Below are positions 18,641 through 27,050 of a stretch of DNA of 64,000 nt, piece after piece. Position numbers and translations under genes: made by a program. Source of the DNA: Pseudidiomarina indica (GTDB lineage Bacteria; Pseudomonadota; Gammaproteobacteria; Enterobacterales; Alteromonadaceae); assembly GCF_900104245.1 (NCBI RefSeq), contig NZ_FMXN01000003.1, forward strand, positions 124,001 through 188,000. Reading direction: 5' to 3'. How positions within the stretch are numbered: the first letter of the stretch is position 1; each line of letters opens with the position of its first letter. The notes under the pieces were generated by a model. That model saw nothing but the letters and a program-made list of their open reading frames with translations, did no database searches and was not told the origin of the DNA.

Positions 18641-18770
18641 CCTAAGTGATTATCGTCACACCGATATCACGAAAAATAGGTTGCAAAATGAGCAAGGCTT
18701 GTTATGCTTCTAGTGTGTGCGTGTACGACAAGCATTTTAGCAAGCAGGTTACTCTCAAGGAGTTTATGAT

Positions 18771-19070
18771 ATGAAATTATTAACAGCTTTATTAGCTGCA
18801 GCAACATTGGTATTGACGCCAGTTGCAATGGCACAACAAGAAGGTGCTGCGGGTAGCGCTGGTGGTGCTGGTGCTGGCGCCGCTGGAGCAGGCGCTGCTG
18901 CAGGTGCAGCGACTGGTGTTGGAATCACTGTTGGTGCTGCAGTTGCAACTGCGGTTGCTGTCGGTGTTGCCGTGACTGTGGCCAACGATAGCGATGACGA
19001 ACAACCAACAACGCCACCTACTCCACCAAACCCACCAGTAACAACAACGACTGTAACCACGACAAACTAA
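18771..19070 (+). CDS. gfcA: Small secreted Ala/Gly- and Thr-rich protein, GfcA/YjbE-like
   Basis: The 99-residue product has a signal peptide (about 1-21, cleavage likely after AMA), an Ala/Gly-rich low-complexity middle that contains a hydrophobic segment (about 50-70), an acidic NDSDDE stretch and a Pro/Thr-rich tail ending in repeated Thr. This architecture is that of GfcA (YmcD) and YjbE, first genes of the E. coli group 4 capsule and yjbEFGH operons; their biochemical role is not known. A good ribosome site (AAGGAG) precedes the ATG. Its place directly after ops and before the gfcB-gfcC gene supports the call more than sequence similarity, which is weak in such simple sequence. Confidence 0.75.
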   Translation: MKLLTALLAAATLVLTPVAMAQQEGAAGSAGGAGAGAAGAGAAAGAATGVGITVGAAVATAVAVGVAVTVANDSDDEQPTTPPTPPNPPVTTTTVTTTN

Positions 19071-19117
19071 TTGGTTTGTGTCAAACGAAGTCGTTGAAAT
19101 GATTGGAGGGTGGTTGT

Positions 19118-20734
19118 TTGATTAAATCAACCGCACAGAAAAAAAAGCCGCTGAATTACAGTGGCTTTTTTGTTGTCTGTAGCACATTGCTGGCCACACT
19201 TTTTATTCCAAATAGTGTAGCGCGAACCCTGCCTAATGACGCCGAAGTGCTGACCACTGAACCCCAAAAGTCTTGGTACGATTCGTTATTAGGACGGACT
19301 GCTCGCGAAAGCCTGGATTGGCTATTAAACAAGCATCAAGACGTTGAATTAACGCCAGCAGAAGCAAGAGCCTTACCTTACGCTGCGCAATACATGCGAA
19401 TGGGCGAAGGTGCACGGAACCTTGTGGTTTTAGGGGAAGTGGATAACGTGGCAGGCGAACCCCGCTTGCAGTGGTATTCAGCCACCGATGAAGTGATCGA
19501 TACGTATCAAGGACGTATCCTTAGTATTGAAAATTTAAAACATGCGCAGGTGAAGGCTGTGTGGCTCGCTGCAGTCAGCGCGGACCAACTGGTGTTCGAT
19601 AAACGGATAACCTCCCCGTATCATACCGAGCACGTTCCTCACCTGATGACCATGCGCGAAAGTTATCGAGTGCAACGGCATCAAGAAAGCTCAAGCTTAA
19701 CCATGCCAAATGGTGATCAGGTGACAACGCGGGTGGTGCTTGAATCCTTATATCCCGCAACTGAACCAACAGATACGGCGGTGAAAACGCCAATAGCCGT
19801 GAACGAGTTTCATTACGATGTGGTTAGTGGTCGCGCGGTTAAAACAAAACAATGGCTGGGGACTGAGTTAGGCTATCTCGAGTCTCTGGAAGTGCAACCC
19901 TACCTTGCCTCAGCGCCGAACAATCATTCGGTAGCTTGGGGGTTTGAGCCTGCTGCTGGCGTGGTCGATTTAAAACGCCAAGACGGTGGCAACCCAACGG
20001 ATTACCTTCAAATTCATGTGCTGTGTGGAGTGTGTAGCGATGAGGTTAACGACCCGACACAGCACCATTTTAGTGGCTTGTTTTATAGCCATAAAATGCG
20101 CCTGAACACCGTTGTCACCGAGTTTCATCAACAAGGCTTCGCACAACTCCCTTATGAGCCGCTAACCCGTCTTCATAGTCCGAAGCTCGATCAATGGTTT
20201 GCCGGCCGTAAATCCGGTATGCTGATGCGTCTGCGCATGCTCGAACAAACGTATCGGAGCGATGGTGAAGAGCAACTCGCAGCGCAAGCTGCTGAATTAG
20301 CCGAAGCATTTCTAACTTGGCCGCTACGGGCGACTTACCTCCATGGCTGGTCACTTGGTACCGCCCGGTTGTATCAATCTGATAACCCGATGTTATCGGT
20401 CGCTGATGCTGTCGCTGATGTGCGCACCACGGCAGTGATCCCTCGTTATGAAGTGAGTTTTCAACCAGCCCCTCCTGCAGCGGTTCACGTGGGGCTTGCA
20501 ACACCATTAGCAGCTCATGAATTAGTGTATGTGACTGATGTCACCGGCAAGATCACACGAGTGCCCGTGCAGGGGTATAACAGCACACCTGCGCTGCGAA
20601 CCATGACAGAACAACCTGGGGCTATTGTTTTACACAGTATTGCCGATAAAGACTTACCCAAGGGGTTTCGTGACTTAAATGAACAATTGGCACTGTTTTT
20701 ACAACATTGGGACTGGTCGGTTCGTCCCGAATAA
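19118..20734 (+). CDS. Fused GfcB (YjbF)-GfcC (YjbG) polysaccharide export protein
   Basis: The product appears to join two proteins that are separate in E. coli. Residues about 45-275 resemble the YjbF/GfcB family (ARALPYAAQYMRMGEGARNLVVLGE; later FHYDVVSGRAVKTKQWLG). Residues about 300-538 resemble GfcC/YjbG, with KLDQWF near 355, a helical middle, and the closing FRDLNEQLALFLQH. The N terminus has a signal peptide (FFVVCSTLLATLFIPNSVA) with no usable lipobox, although GfcB is normally a lipoprotein, so the fusion is probably free in the periplasm. I chose TTG 19118, 8 nt after GGAGG; the earlier TTG at 19103 overlaps that ribosome site. No frameshift is evident. gfcD follows after 5 nt. 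Confidence 0.8.
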   Translation: MIKSTAQKKKPLNYSGFFVVCSTLLATLFIPNSVARTLPNDAEVLTTEPQKSWYDSLLGRTARESLDWLLNKHQDVELTPAEARALPYAAQYMRMGEGARNLVVLGEVDNVAGEPRLQWYSATDEVIDTYQGRILSIENLKHAQVKAVWLAAVSADQLVFDKRITSPYHTEHVPHLMTMRESYRVQRHQESSSLTMPNGDQVTTRVVLESLYPATEPTDTAVKTPIAVNEFHYDVVSGRAVKTKQWLGTELGYLESLEVQPYLASAPNNHSVAWGFEPAAGVVDLKRQDGGNPTDYLQIHVLCGVCSDEVNDPTQHHFSGLFYSHKMRLNTVVTEFHQQGFAQLPYEPLTRLHSPKLDQWFAGRKSGMLMRLRMLEQTYRSDGEEQLAAQAAELAEAFLTWPLRATYLHGWSLGTARLYQSDNPMLSVADAVADVRTTAVIPRYEVSFQPAPPAAVHVGLATPLAAHELVYVTDVTGKITRVPVQGYNSTPALRTMTEQPGAIVLHSIADKDLPKGFRDLNEQLALFLQHWDWSVRPE

Positions 20735-20739
20735 CAACG

Positions 20740-22956
20740 ATGCATAAAACTTTATCCCAAGTAATTCCACAGCCCAAAGGTAATCGATACAGCGCTGCTC
20801 TGGCTTGCGTGGTCGGTGGACTGTTATTGCTGAGTGGCAACGCTTACGCTACATCGGCCCATGGCCCCTACGCCCAAAATGATTTCGGCGTGGTAGGATT
20901 ATTGCAAACGCCAACAGCGCGGATGAACGCCCACGGCGAGTTCTCAATTAACTACAGTGATACCAATGAATACCGTCGCAGCGCAGTGAGTTTACAGGTA
21001 TTTCCTTGGCTAACAGCTACTGCACGCTATACGGATATTCGTAATCGACTGTATAGTGAAGACCCCAACTTTAGTGGCGATCAAACCCTCAAAGATAAGG
21101 CGTTTGACGGTAAATTATTGTTGTGGCAAGAGTCACGATATATTCCACAAATCGCGTTAGGCCTCCAAGACGTAGGGGGCACGGGAATCTTTGCAGCGGA
21201 ATATTTTGTTGCGAATAAGCGTTGGGATTTAGACAGTTTCGGCTTCAACAACTGGGGTGGCATTGATGTCAGCCTAGGAATTGGGTGGGGCTATTTGGGC
21301 CAACGCGATAATATTACCAACCCTTTTTGTGAAATTGCCGACCGCATGTGTGACCGTGAACGTGGGTTCAGCGGGCGGGGCGGTAAGTTTGAAATCGATA
21401 AGTGGTTTCGAGGGCCTGCCGCGTTATTTGGTGGCATTCAGTACCATACGCCTATCCAAGGATTAAGCGTGATAGCCGAGTATGAGGGGAACAACTATCG
21501 TTATGATAATGCTGGGGTTCCTATCGTACCTGACTCACCGTGGAACTTTGGGGTTCATTACGCATTAAATCCAAACGTTAGCATGAAGCTTGGCTATGAG
21601 CGTGGCAATACGTTCACGTTTGGTTTTACCTTTAATTTCAATTTCAACGAACTTCACCAATTAAAAATTGAGCCGGAAAAGCGGCAAGCCCGTGCCGAAT
21701 CAGAACAAGCACGCCCGACCGATTGGTCGCAAGTGAATTACGCACAAATAGCGAATGATCTGATTGAAGAGGCAGGCTGGAGCGTTGGTTGTATCGCAAA
21801 TGAGCTCAATGACGGTGGGAGTGATTGTGATCAGCGAGCCATCCAAGTGGTCGAACAACCGCAAGGAGCGGTGGTTGAGATTGCCGCACAACAAGCCCGT
21901 TTTCGCGATACCGACGATGCTGTTGACCGCGCGGCTCGGATTCTGAGTGATTCACTCCCGCGTGACGGCGTGGCGGAGTATCGGATCACGGAATACCAAG
22001 GGAACTTGGGATTAGCAACCCACGTCATTCAAGTGCCTGCGTTTGAAACCGCTTACCGCGGTGAACGCTTTTTTGCGGATGAGCAAGATGCCATTCGCAC
22101 GACCAGTGCCCAACCGATGCAAGAGCGTCCCAACCTGTTAGAGCCGCATTGGAATAAAAATCGGTTTGGTTGGGCAATTCAACCTGACCTAGAGCAAAGC
22201 TTCGGTAACGCTGAAGCGTTTTATATGTATCAGTTAAGTTTGAAAGCGGTCGGTTGGTATGTGTTTGATGACTCGCTGATGGCTGTCGGTGAAATGGGAA
22301 TTAACTTAATCAATAACTATGATAAGTTTAATTACCTGATTGACGGCAGCGATACTCCATTGCCACGGGTTCGTACGCGGGTACGAGAATACGCTGAAAA
22401 CCAAGATGTGTGGGTGAATAGTCTGTATTTATACAATACGCATCACCTTTCTAAAAACGTTTATGCGGCTGCGTATGCGGGCTATTTAGAACGTATGTTT
22501 GGGGGCGTTGGTGCGGAGCTTCTCCACCAAGCGCCGAATAGTCGCTGGGCCTATGGTTTCGATATTAACTACGTGAAGCAACGTGATCCTTATCGGGACT
22601 TTGGATTTGACGATTATGAAGCCTTTACTGGGCACGCATCGGTGTATTGGCGCCCAACGTGGCTAGAAAATACGACCTTGATTGCGCGTGCAGGACGTTT
22701 CCTAGCGAAGGATGACGGGGTTCACCTCGAGTTACAACATGAGTTTGACTCGGGCATTATTGCGGGGGCTTTCGCCGCATTCACCAATGTTAGTTCAGAA
22801 GACTTTGGCGAAGGGAGCTTCACCAAAGGGTTCTATTTGAGCATTCCGTTTGATTTATTTATGCTACGACGGACGAAATCGCGAGGCACCATTGCTTGGA
22901 TGCCAATCATGCGAGACGGAGGCCAGTTGCTTGGTCGCCCGCAACTTTATCGATAG
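20740..22956 (+). CDS. gfcD: Outer membrane beta-barrel protein of the GfcD/YjbH family
   Basis: This 738-residue exported protein belongs to the YjbH family, large outer-membrane barrels of polysaccharide export operons. It has a signal peptide (about 1-36, cleavage likely after AYA), then the family opening FGVVGLLQTPTARM, followed by many alternating aromatic/polar strands. It ends with a barrel-like C terminus (GFYLSIPFDLFMLRR ... GRPQLYR). Unlike E. coli GfcD it has no lipobox. ATG 20740 was chosen; an in-frame TTG at 20707 lies within the preceding gene. It probably works with GfcBC and Wza to move or modify the polymer across the outer membrane; the exact role is not known for the family. 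Confidence 0.85.
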   Translation: MHKTLSQVIPQPKGNRYSAALACVVGGLLLLSGNAYATSAHGPYAQNDFGVVGLLQTPTARMNAHGEFSINYSDTNEYRRSAVSLQVFPWLTATARYTDIRNRLYSEDPNFSGDQTLKDKAFDGKLLLWQESRYIPQIALGLQDVGGTGIFAAEYFVANKRWDLDSFGFNNWGGIDVSLGIGWGYLGQRDNITNPFCEIADRMCDRERGFSGRGGKFEIDKWFRGPAALFGGIQYHTPIQGLSVIAEYEGNNYRYDNAGVPIVPDSPWNFGVHYALNPNVSMKLGYERGNTFTFGFTFNFNFNELHQLKIEPEKRQARAESEQARPTDWSQVNYAQIANDLIEEAGWSVGCIANELNDGGSDCDQRAIQVVEQPQGAVVEIAAQQARFRDTDDAVDRAARILSDSLPRDGVAEYRITEYQGNLGLATHVIQVPAFETAYRGERFFADEQDAIRTTSAQPMQERPNLLEPHWNKNRFGWAIQPDLEQSFGNAEAFYMYQLSLKAVGWYVFDDSLMAVGEMGINLINNYDKFNYLIDGSDTPLPRVRTRVREYAENQDVWVNSLYLYNTHHLSKNVYAAAYAGYLERMFGGVGAELLHQAPNSRWAYGFDINYVKQRDPYRDFGFDDYEAFTGHASVYWRPTWLENTTLIARAGRFLAKDDGVHLELQHEFDSGIIAGAFAAFTNVSSEDFGEGSFTKGFYLSIPFDLFMLRRTKSRGTIAWMPIMRDGGQLLGRPQLYR

Positions 22957-22970
22957 TTGGAAGAACGCTA

Positions 22971-24095
22971 ATGACACCCATGAAATTAACTCTACTCTCT
23001 TTGTCTGCTCTGCTGTGTGCTAGTTGTGCGTTTGCTCCTGGCAGTCATATCGATACCAAAAGCTCGTTGTTTGAAGATTCGAATAACGAATTCAGCGAGG
23101 CTGATCTCAGTAAGTTGGTGGCGACTCATAGCATTTCACCGATGTTACTCGCCGAGCTTAACACGCCGAATACGGCACCGCAGTTCAATGAGCAATTGCA
23201 AGCTGCGCTGGGCAATTATGACTACCAAGTCGGTAAGGGCGATGTCCTGTTAATCACGGTGTGGAACCACCCCGAATTGACGATTCCAGCTGGTTCAATG
23301 CGAAACCCTATTGATGCGGGTAACTGGGTGCATAATGACGGAACCATTTTTTATCCTTACGTGGGTAAGGTCAAAGTTGAAGGTCTGAAAGTCACCGAAA
23401 TTCGCGATATTCTTGCCAAAAAATTGGCCAAGTATATCGAAAGCCCGCAAGTCGATGTCACGGTGGCAGGGTTCCGAAGCCAGCGCGTGTACGTCACGGG
23501 AGAAGTTAACAAGCCGGGCGTATTGCCGGTAACTAACGTGCCGATGACACTGATTGAAGCCGTCAGCGCGGCGGGTGGATTAAATCCTGAAGCCGACTGG
23601 ACCAATGTGACCCTCACTCGAAATGGTCAAGAACGACAGTTTAATTTGCGTGAGTTGTATCAGCAGGGGAACACCGACCAAAACATTCTTTTGCAGCCGA
23701 ATGATGTGGTGCATGTGGCACGGAATGACCAAAACAAAGTGTTTGTCTTGGGTGAAGTCCGCCAGCCACGGAGTTACATGATTGGTCGCAATGGCATGAG
23801 CTTAGCCGAAGCCTTGGCTGAAGCAGGCGGTTGGTTTGAAGCAACGGCGAATGCTGAAGGTGTGTTTGTGATTCGAGCGGCGGATCCAAATTCCGGTCGC
23901 ATTGCTGATATCTATCAACTGCATGCAAAAAATGCGACTGCCCTGGTCCTAGCGGAGCAGTTCCCACTGCAACAGCGTGATATCATTTATGTCACGGCCG
24001 CACCAGTGGCGCGTTGGAACCGTGTAATTAGCCAAATCCTGCCATCAATTTCTGGGCTTTATAACTTAAGCCGTACGCGCGATGAAATGAGGTAA
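22971..24095 (+). CDS. wza: Polysaccharide export outer membrane protein Wza/GfcE
   Basis: Wza forms the octameric outer-membrane channel for capsule export. The 374-residue protein has an N-terminal signal ending in a lipobox-like LCASC, a Poly_export domain (about 80-170, with VGKGDVLLITVWNHPE) and two SLBB domains (about 175-250, VTGEVNKPGVLPV; and 258-335, VLGEVRQPRSYMIG). I chose ATG 22971, 7 nt after GGAAG; another ATG follows three codons later. It is shorter than E. coli Wza at the C terminus, but ends in a hydrophobic, possibly amphipathic helix. It sits between gfcD and the Wzb/Wzc pair. Confidence 0.93.
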   Translation: MTPMKLTLLSLSALLCASCAFAPGSHIDTKSSLFEDSNNEFSEADLSKLVATHSISPMLLAELNTPNTAPQFNEQLQAALGNYDYQVGKGDVLLITVWNHPELTIPAGSMRNPIDAGNWVHNDGTIFYPYVGKVKVEGLKVTEIRDILAKKLAKYIESPQVDVTVAGFRSQRVYVTGEVNKPGVLPVTNVPMTLIEAVSAAGGLNPEADWTNVTLTRNGQERQFNLRELYQQGNTDQNILLQPNDVVHVARNDQNKVFVLGEVRQPRSYMIGRNGMSLAEALAEAGGWFEATANAEGVFVIRAADPNSGRIADIYQLHAKNATALVLAEQFPLQQRDIIYVTAAPVARWNRVISQILPSISGLYNLSRTRDEMR

Positions 24096-24103
24096 TCGGG
24101 AGT

Positions 24104-24556
24104 ATGTTTGATCGAATTTTAGTGGTGTGTTTGGGCAATATCTGTCGCAGCCCCACCGGTCAATTTTTATTGCAACAAAAGTTACCGCACAAAACCATTG
24201 ATAGTGCTGGAATTACGGCGATGATTCATAGTGAAGGGCACGGCTGGGATATGTGCCCGAAAGCTCGTGCTGTGGCGCAAAAGCATGGTTACGATTTCCC
24301 CGTGCATGAGGCGCAGCAGTTAACGCGAGAACTCATTAGCCAGTATGATTTGATTTTGGTCATGGAACAGGCCCATCGACGTCACATTGCCCAGCGTTAC
24401 CCTGAAGCGCAAGCAAAGACAATGCTGTTAGGGCAATGGCTCGAAGCGGGTGGCAAGGAAATTCCAGACCCGTATAAGAAAAGTGAAGAAGTGTACGATC
24501 ATGTGCTTAAGCTGATTGTACAAGCAGTGGATTTATGGGGTCAAAAGCTGAATTAA
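24104..24556 (+). CDS. wzb: Low-molecular-weight protein-tyrosine phosphatase Wzb/Etp
   Basis: Wzb/Etp removes phosphate from the tyrosine-rich tail of Wzc/Etk, cycling the export machine. The active-site loop CLGNICRS (Cys9, Arg15) and the general-acid Asp in IPDPYKKS are present. 150 residues, the family length. It starts 8 nt after wza and is followed, after an 87-nt gap, by its partner kinase. Confidence 0.94.
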   Translation: MFDRILVVCLGNICRSPTGQFLLQQKLPHKTIDSAGITAMIHSEGHGWDMCPKARAVAQKHGYDFPVHEAQQLTRELISQYDLILVMEQAHRRHIAQRYPEAQAKTMLLGQWLEAGGKEIPDPYKKSEEVYDHVLKLIVQAVDLWGQKLN

Positions 24557-24578
24557 TAGGCTGCTTCATGGACTCGAA

Positions 24579-24595
24579 GATGGTGTGTAACCATC
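24579..24595 (+). other. Small stem-loop between wzb and wzc
   Basis: GATGGT (24579-24584) and ACCATC (24590-24595) pair around a 5-nt loop, in the only sizeable gap of the export operon between wza and wzc. There is no T run, so it is not a standard terminator. It might set the level of wzc relative to upstream genes, for example as an RNA processing site. Low confidence. Confidence 0.2.
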
Positions 24596-24643
24596 GCTTT
24601 AACTAGATTTCGACACCCAACGATTTGAACAAGGTATTTTCGA

Positions 24644-26833
24644 ATGCAACAACAAAAATCAGCTCCCGTTCAGCAGCACCATAACGATGATGAAATCGAT
24701 TTGGGACGTTTGTTTGGGCTTTTAATTGACCACAAATGGCTGATTGCCATTATCACGGGTGCTTTTATGTTTTTAGGGGTGCTGTATGCGCTATTAGCCA
24801 CCCCGATATACCAAGCAGATGCGTTATTGCAAGTAGAAAAGAAGTCGTCTGGCATTCCAGCGCTGGGTGAAATGGCGGATATGTTCGCCAGCGAAAGCGA
24901 AGCCGCAACAGAAATCGAAATTATCAAATCACGGATGGTGATTGGTGCCGTGGTTGATCAATTGAAATTAACCAACGTGGTGCAGCCGAATTATTATCCA
25001 GTAATCGGAAAGTTTTTGGCGCGCCGTGCTGAAGAAGAAGATCGGTTATTGATTGACGTACTCCAAGTGCCAGCTGATCAGCTAGGAGAACCACTGAAGC
25101 TTGAATTTGATCGCTTGGGTGGCACTAGCTACACCTTGTACAACAGTACCGGCGACGAGGTGTTAACAGGTGAAGTCGGCAACCGTGCAGAACAGGGTGA
25201 CTGGGTATTACACATCACCGACGCAGTGGTGGCCAATACGGATTCCTTTACTCTGGTTAAACGGAGTCGTTTGAGAGCCATTCAGCTGATTCAGCAAGAA
25301 TTAGCGGTCAGCGAGCGTGGCCGTCAAACGGGCATTCTCAACGCCAGCATCCAGCACGCGGACGGGCAACTTGCCGCACAAGTGTTGAATGCGGTCACGC
25401 AAGAGTACATGTTGCAAAATATTCGCCGCAACGCTGCGGAAGCTGAGAATAGCCTGGAGTTTTTGCAAGAACAGGTTCCTAGTATCCAAAAAAATCTGCG
25501 GGAAGCCGAAGATGAGCTAAACCGCTATCGGTTGGAAAGCAGTTCGGTTGACTTAACACTCGAGACTAAAGGTATTTTGGATCGTGTTGTTGAGCTAGAG
25601 AAAGGCATTAATGAGCTGACGCTTAAAGAAGCGGAACTCAGTCGTTTATATACGAAACAGCACCCGACCTATCAAGCCCTCATTCAGCAAAAGCAAGAGC
25701 TGATCGCTGACCGTGAGCGGTTATCAAGTCAAGTGAAAGAGTTGCCTGAAACCCAACAGCAAGTGTTACGTTTAGCGCGTGATGTGGAAGTAAACCAAGA
25801 GATTTATCTGCAATTATTGAACCGCATGCAAGAGCTGAATGTTCTGAAAGCTGGCACTGTGGGGAATGTGAGAATTCTTGATGAAGCCATGGTCAACCCA
25901 ATAGCTGTCGCGCCGCGTAAAGCTCTTATTGTCGTGCTTGCAACCATGTTGGGTGGCATGATTGCAGTTGGCTTCGTGTTTGTCCGTTCACTCTTGAATC
26001 GTGGTTTAGAAAGCTCGGAAGAGCTGGAGCAAGAAGGAATTAACGTTTATGCGTCAGTTCCTAAATCAGAAACGCAAGATGCGATTAACGAAAAATTACT
26101 GAAGCTTTCCAAACGCCGCTCCAATGAAGTCATACGAGCTCCGTTGCTGGCGAACGAAGATCCAACCGATTTGGCGATTGAAGCATTGCGTGGTTTACGG
26201 ACCAGCTTACACTTTGCCATGTTGGAAGCGCGCAATAACATTATTATGATTTCGGGCCCGAGTCCGGGCGTTGGAAAGAGCTTTGTCACCGCGAACTTGG
26301 CTGCAGTTTTGGCCCAAGGTGGTTCGAAAGTTTTATTGATTGATGGCGATATTCGTCGTGGCTATCTGCATAACATGATGAAAGCAGATAACATTAAAGG
26401 CTTAGCGGATTACTTGGCTGGCACCTCTGACAATGATGATTATCATGAGTTCGTACAGTCTGGGTATATTGAAAACCTTCACTTTATGCCGCGTGGAACG
26501 AGTGCGCCAAACCCTGCAGAATTGCTCATGCATACCCGCATGACTCAATTAATGGAAAAATCAGCGCAGGAGTTTGATTACGTGTTAGTGGATACTCCGC
26601 CGATTCTTGCAGTCACCGACCCAGCGATCGTTGGTCGTTATGCGGGAACGACGTTGCTCGTGGCACGTTTTGGTATGACGCCAGTGAAAGAAATGATGTA
26701 TACGGTCAAACGTTTTGAACAAAACGGTATTGAGGTGAAAGGCGCTATCCTGAACGGTGTTGAGCGTAAAGCAAGCTCTTATTACGGATATGGTTATAAC
26801 TACCATTACGGTTACGCCTATAAAAGCGAATAA
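24644..26833 (+). CDS. wzc: Polysaccharide co-polymerase and tyrosine autokinase Wzc/Etk
   Basis: Wzc/Etk spans the inner membrane, controls capsule polymerisation and export, and phosphorylates its own tail. The 729-residue protein has a Wzz domain with two membrane segments (about 31-51 and 427-447), a periplasmic coiled-coil region (about 260-385) and a cytoplasmic BY-kinase domain. The kinase has Walker A GPSPGVGKS (Lys545), Walker A' (VLLIDGDIRR) and Walker B (YVLVDTPP). A tyrosine cluster closes the protein (eight Tyr in the last 17 residues). It is the last gene of the operon; no glycosyltransferase or polymerase gene follows, so polymer synthesis genes must lie elsewhere, as in E. coli group 4 capsule strains. 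Confidence 0.95.
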   Translation: MQQQKSAPVQQHHNDDEIDLGRLFGLLIDHKWLIAIITGAFMFLGVLYALLATPIYQADALLQVEKKSSGIPALGEMADMFASESEAATEIEIIKSRMVIGAVVDQLKLTNVVQPNYYPVIGKFLARRAEEEDRLLIDVLQVPADQLGEPLKLEFDRLGGTSYTLYNSTGDEVLTGEVGNRAEQGDWVLHITDAVVANTDSFTLVKRSRLRAIQLIQQELAVSERGRQTGILNASIQHADGQLAAQVLNAVTQEYMLQNIRRNAAEAENSLEFLQEQVPSIQKNLREAEDELNRYRLESSSVDLTLETKGILDRVVELEKGINELTLKEAELSRLYTKQHPTYQALIQQKQELIADRERLSSQVKELPETQQQVLRLARDVEVNQEIYLQLLNRMQELNVLKAGTVGNVRILDEAMVNPIAVAPRKALIVVLATMLGGMIAVGFVFVRSLLNRGLESSEELEQEGINVYASVPKSETQDAINEKLLKLSKRRSNEVIRAPLLANEDPTDLAIEALRGLRTSLHFAMLEARNNIIMISGPSPGVGKSFVTANLAAVLAQGGSKVLLIDGDIRRGYLHNMMKADNIKGLADYLAGTSDNDDYHEFVQSGYIENLHFMPRGTSAPNPAELLMHTRMTQLMEKSAQEFDYVLVDTPPILAVTDPAIVGRYAGTTLLVARFGMTPVKEMMYTVKRFEQNGIEVKGAILNGVERKASSYYGYGYNYHYGYAYKSE

Positions 26834-26847
26834 TTAATGTGATTCAA

Positions 26848-26893
26848 AGCCAAGCACGGGGTAAGGTGAACGCACTCAACCCGTTGCTTGGCT
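26848..26893 (+). terminator. Stem-loop after the capsule export operon
   Basis: AGCCAAGCACGGG (26848-26860) pairs with CCCGTTGCTTGGCT (26880-26893) with one bulged base, enclosing a 19-nt loop, 14 nt after the wzc stop. The following bases are T-rich only in part (AAGCTTATTTAATT). This is a plausible operon end, perhaps with Rho at the C-rich tract that follows. Confidence 0.5.
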
Positions 26894-26961
26894 AAGCTTA
26901 TTTAATTCTCCTCTCCCCCTCTCTTGCGATTCTGCTTTCCTGCTTACTAAGCTCTTCCCCC

Positions 26962-26990
26962 TTAACAGATTCCTACTTTTAAGTTATAAC
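26962..26990 (+). promoter_or_regulatory. Putative sigma-70 promoter of the DHH phosphoesterase gene
   Basis: TTAACA (26962-26967) and TATAAC (26985-26990) each match five of six consensus bases with an ideal 17-nt spacer. Transcription would start near 26997, about 54 nt before the ATG. Confidence 0.55.
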
Positions 26991-27050
26991 ACCTCCCAGT
27001 AAGATATTTCGATCAGCGCCTTGGTGTTGCAAACAGGGCAGGAGGGTTCC

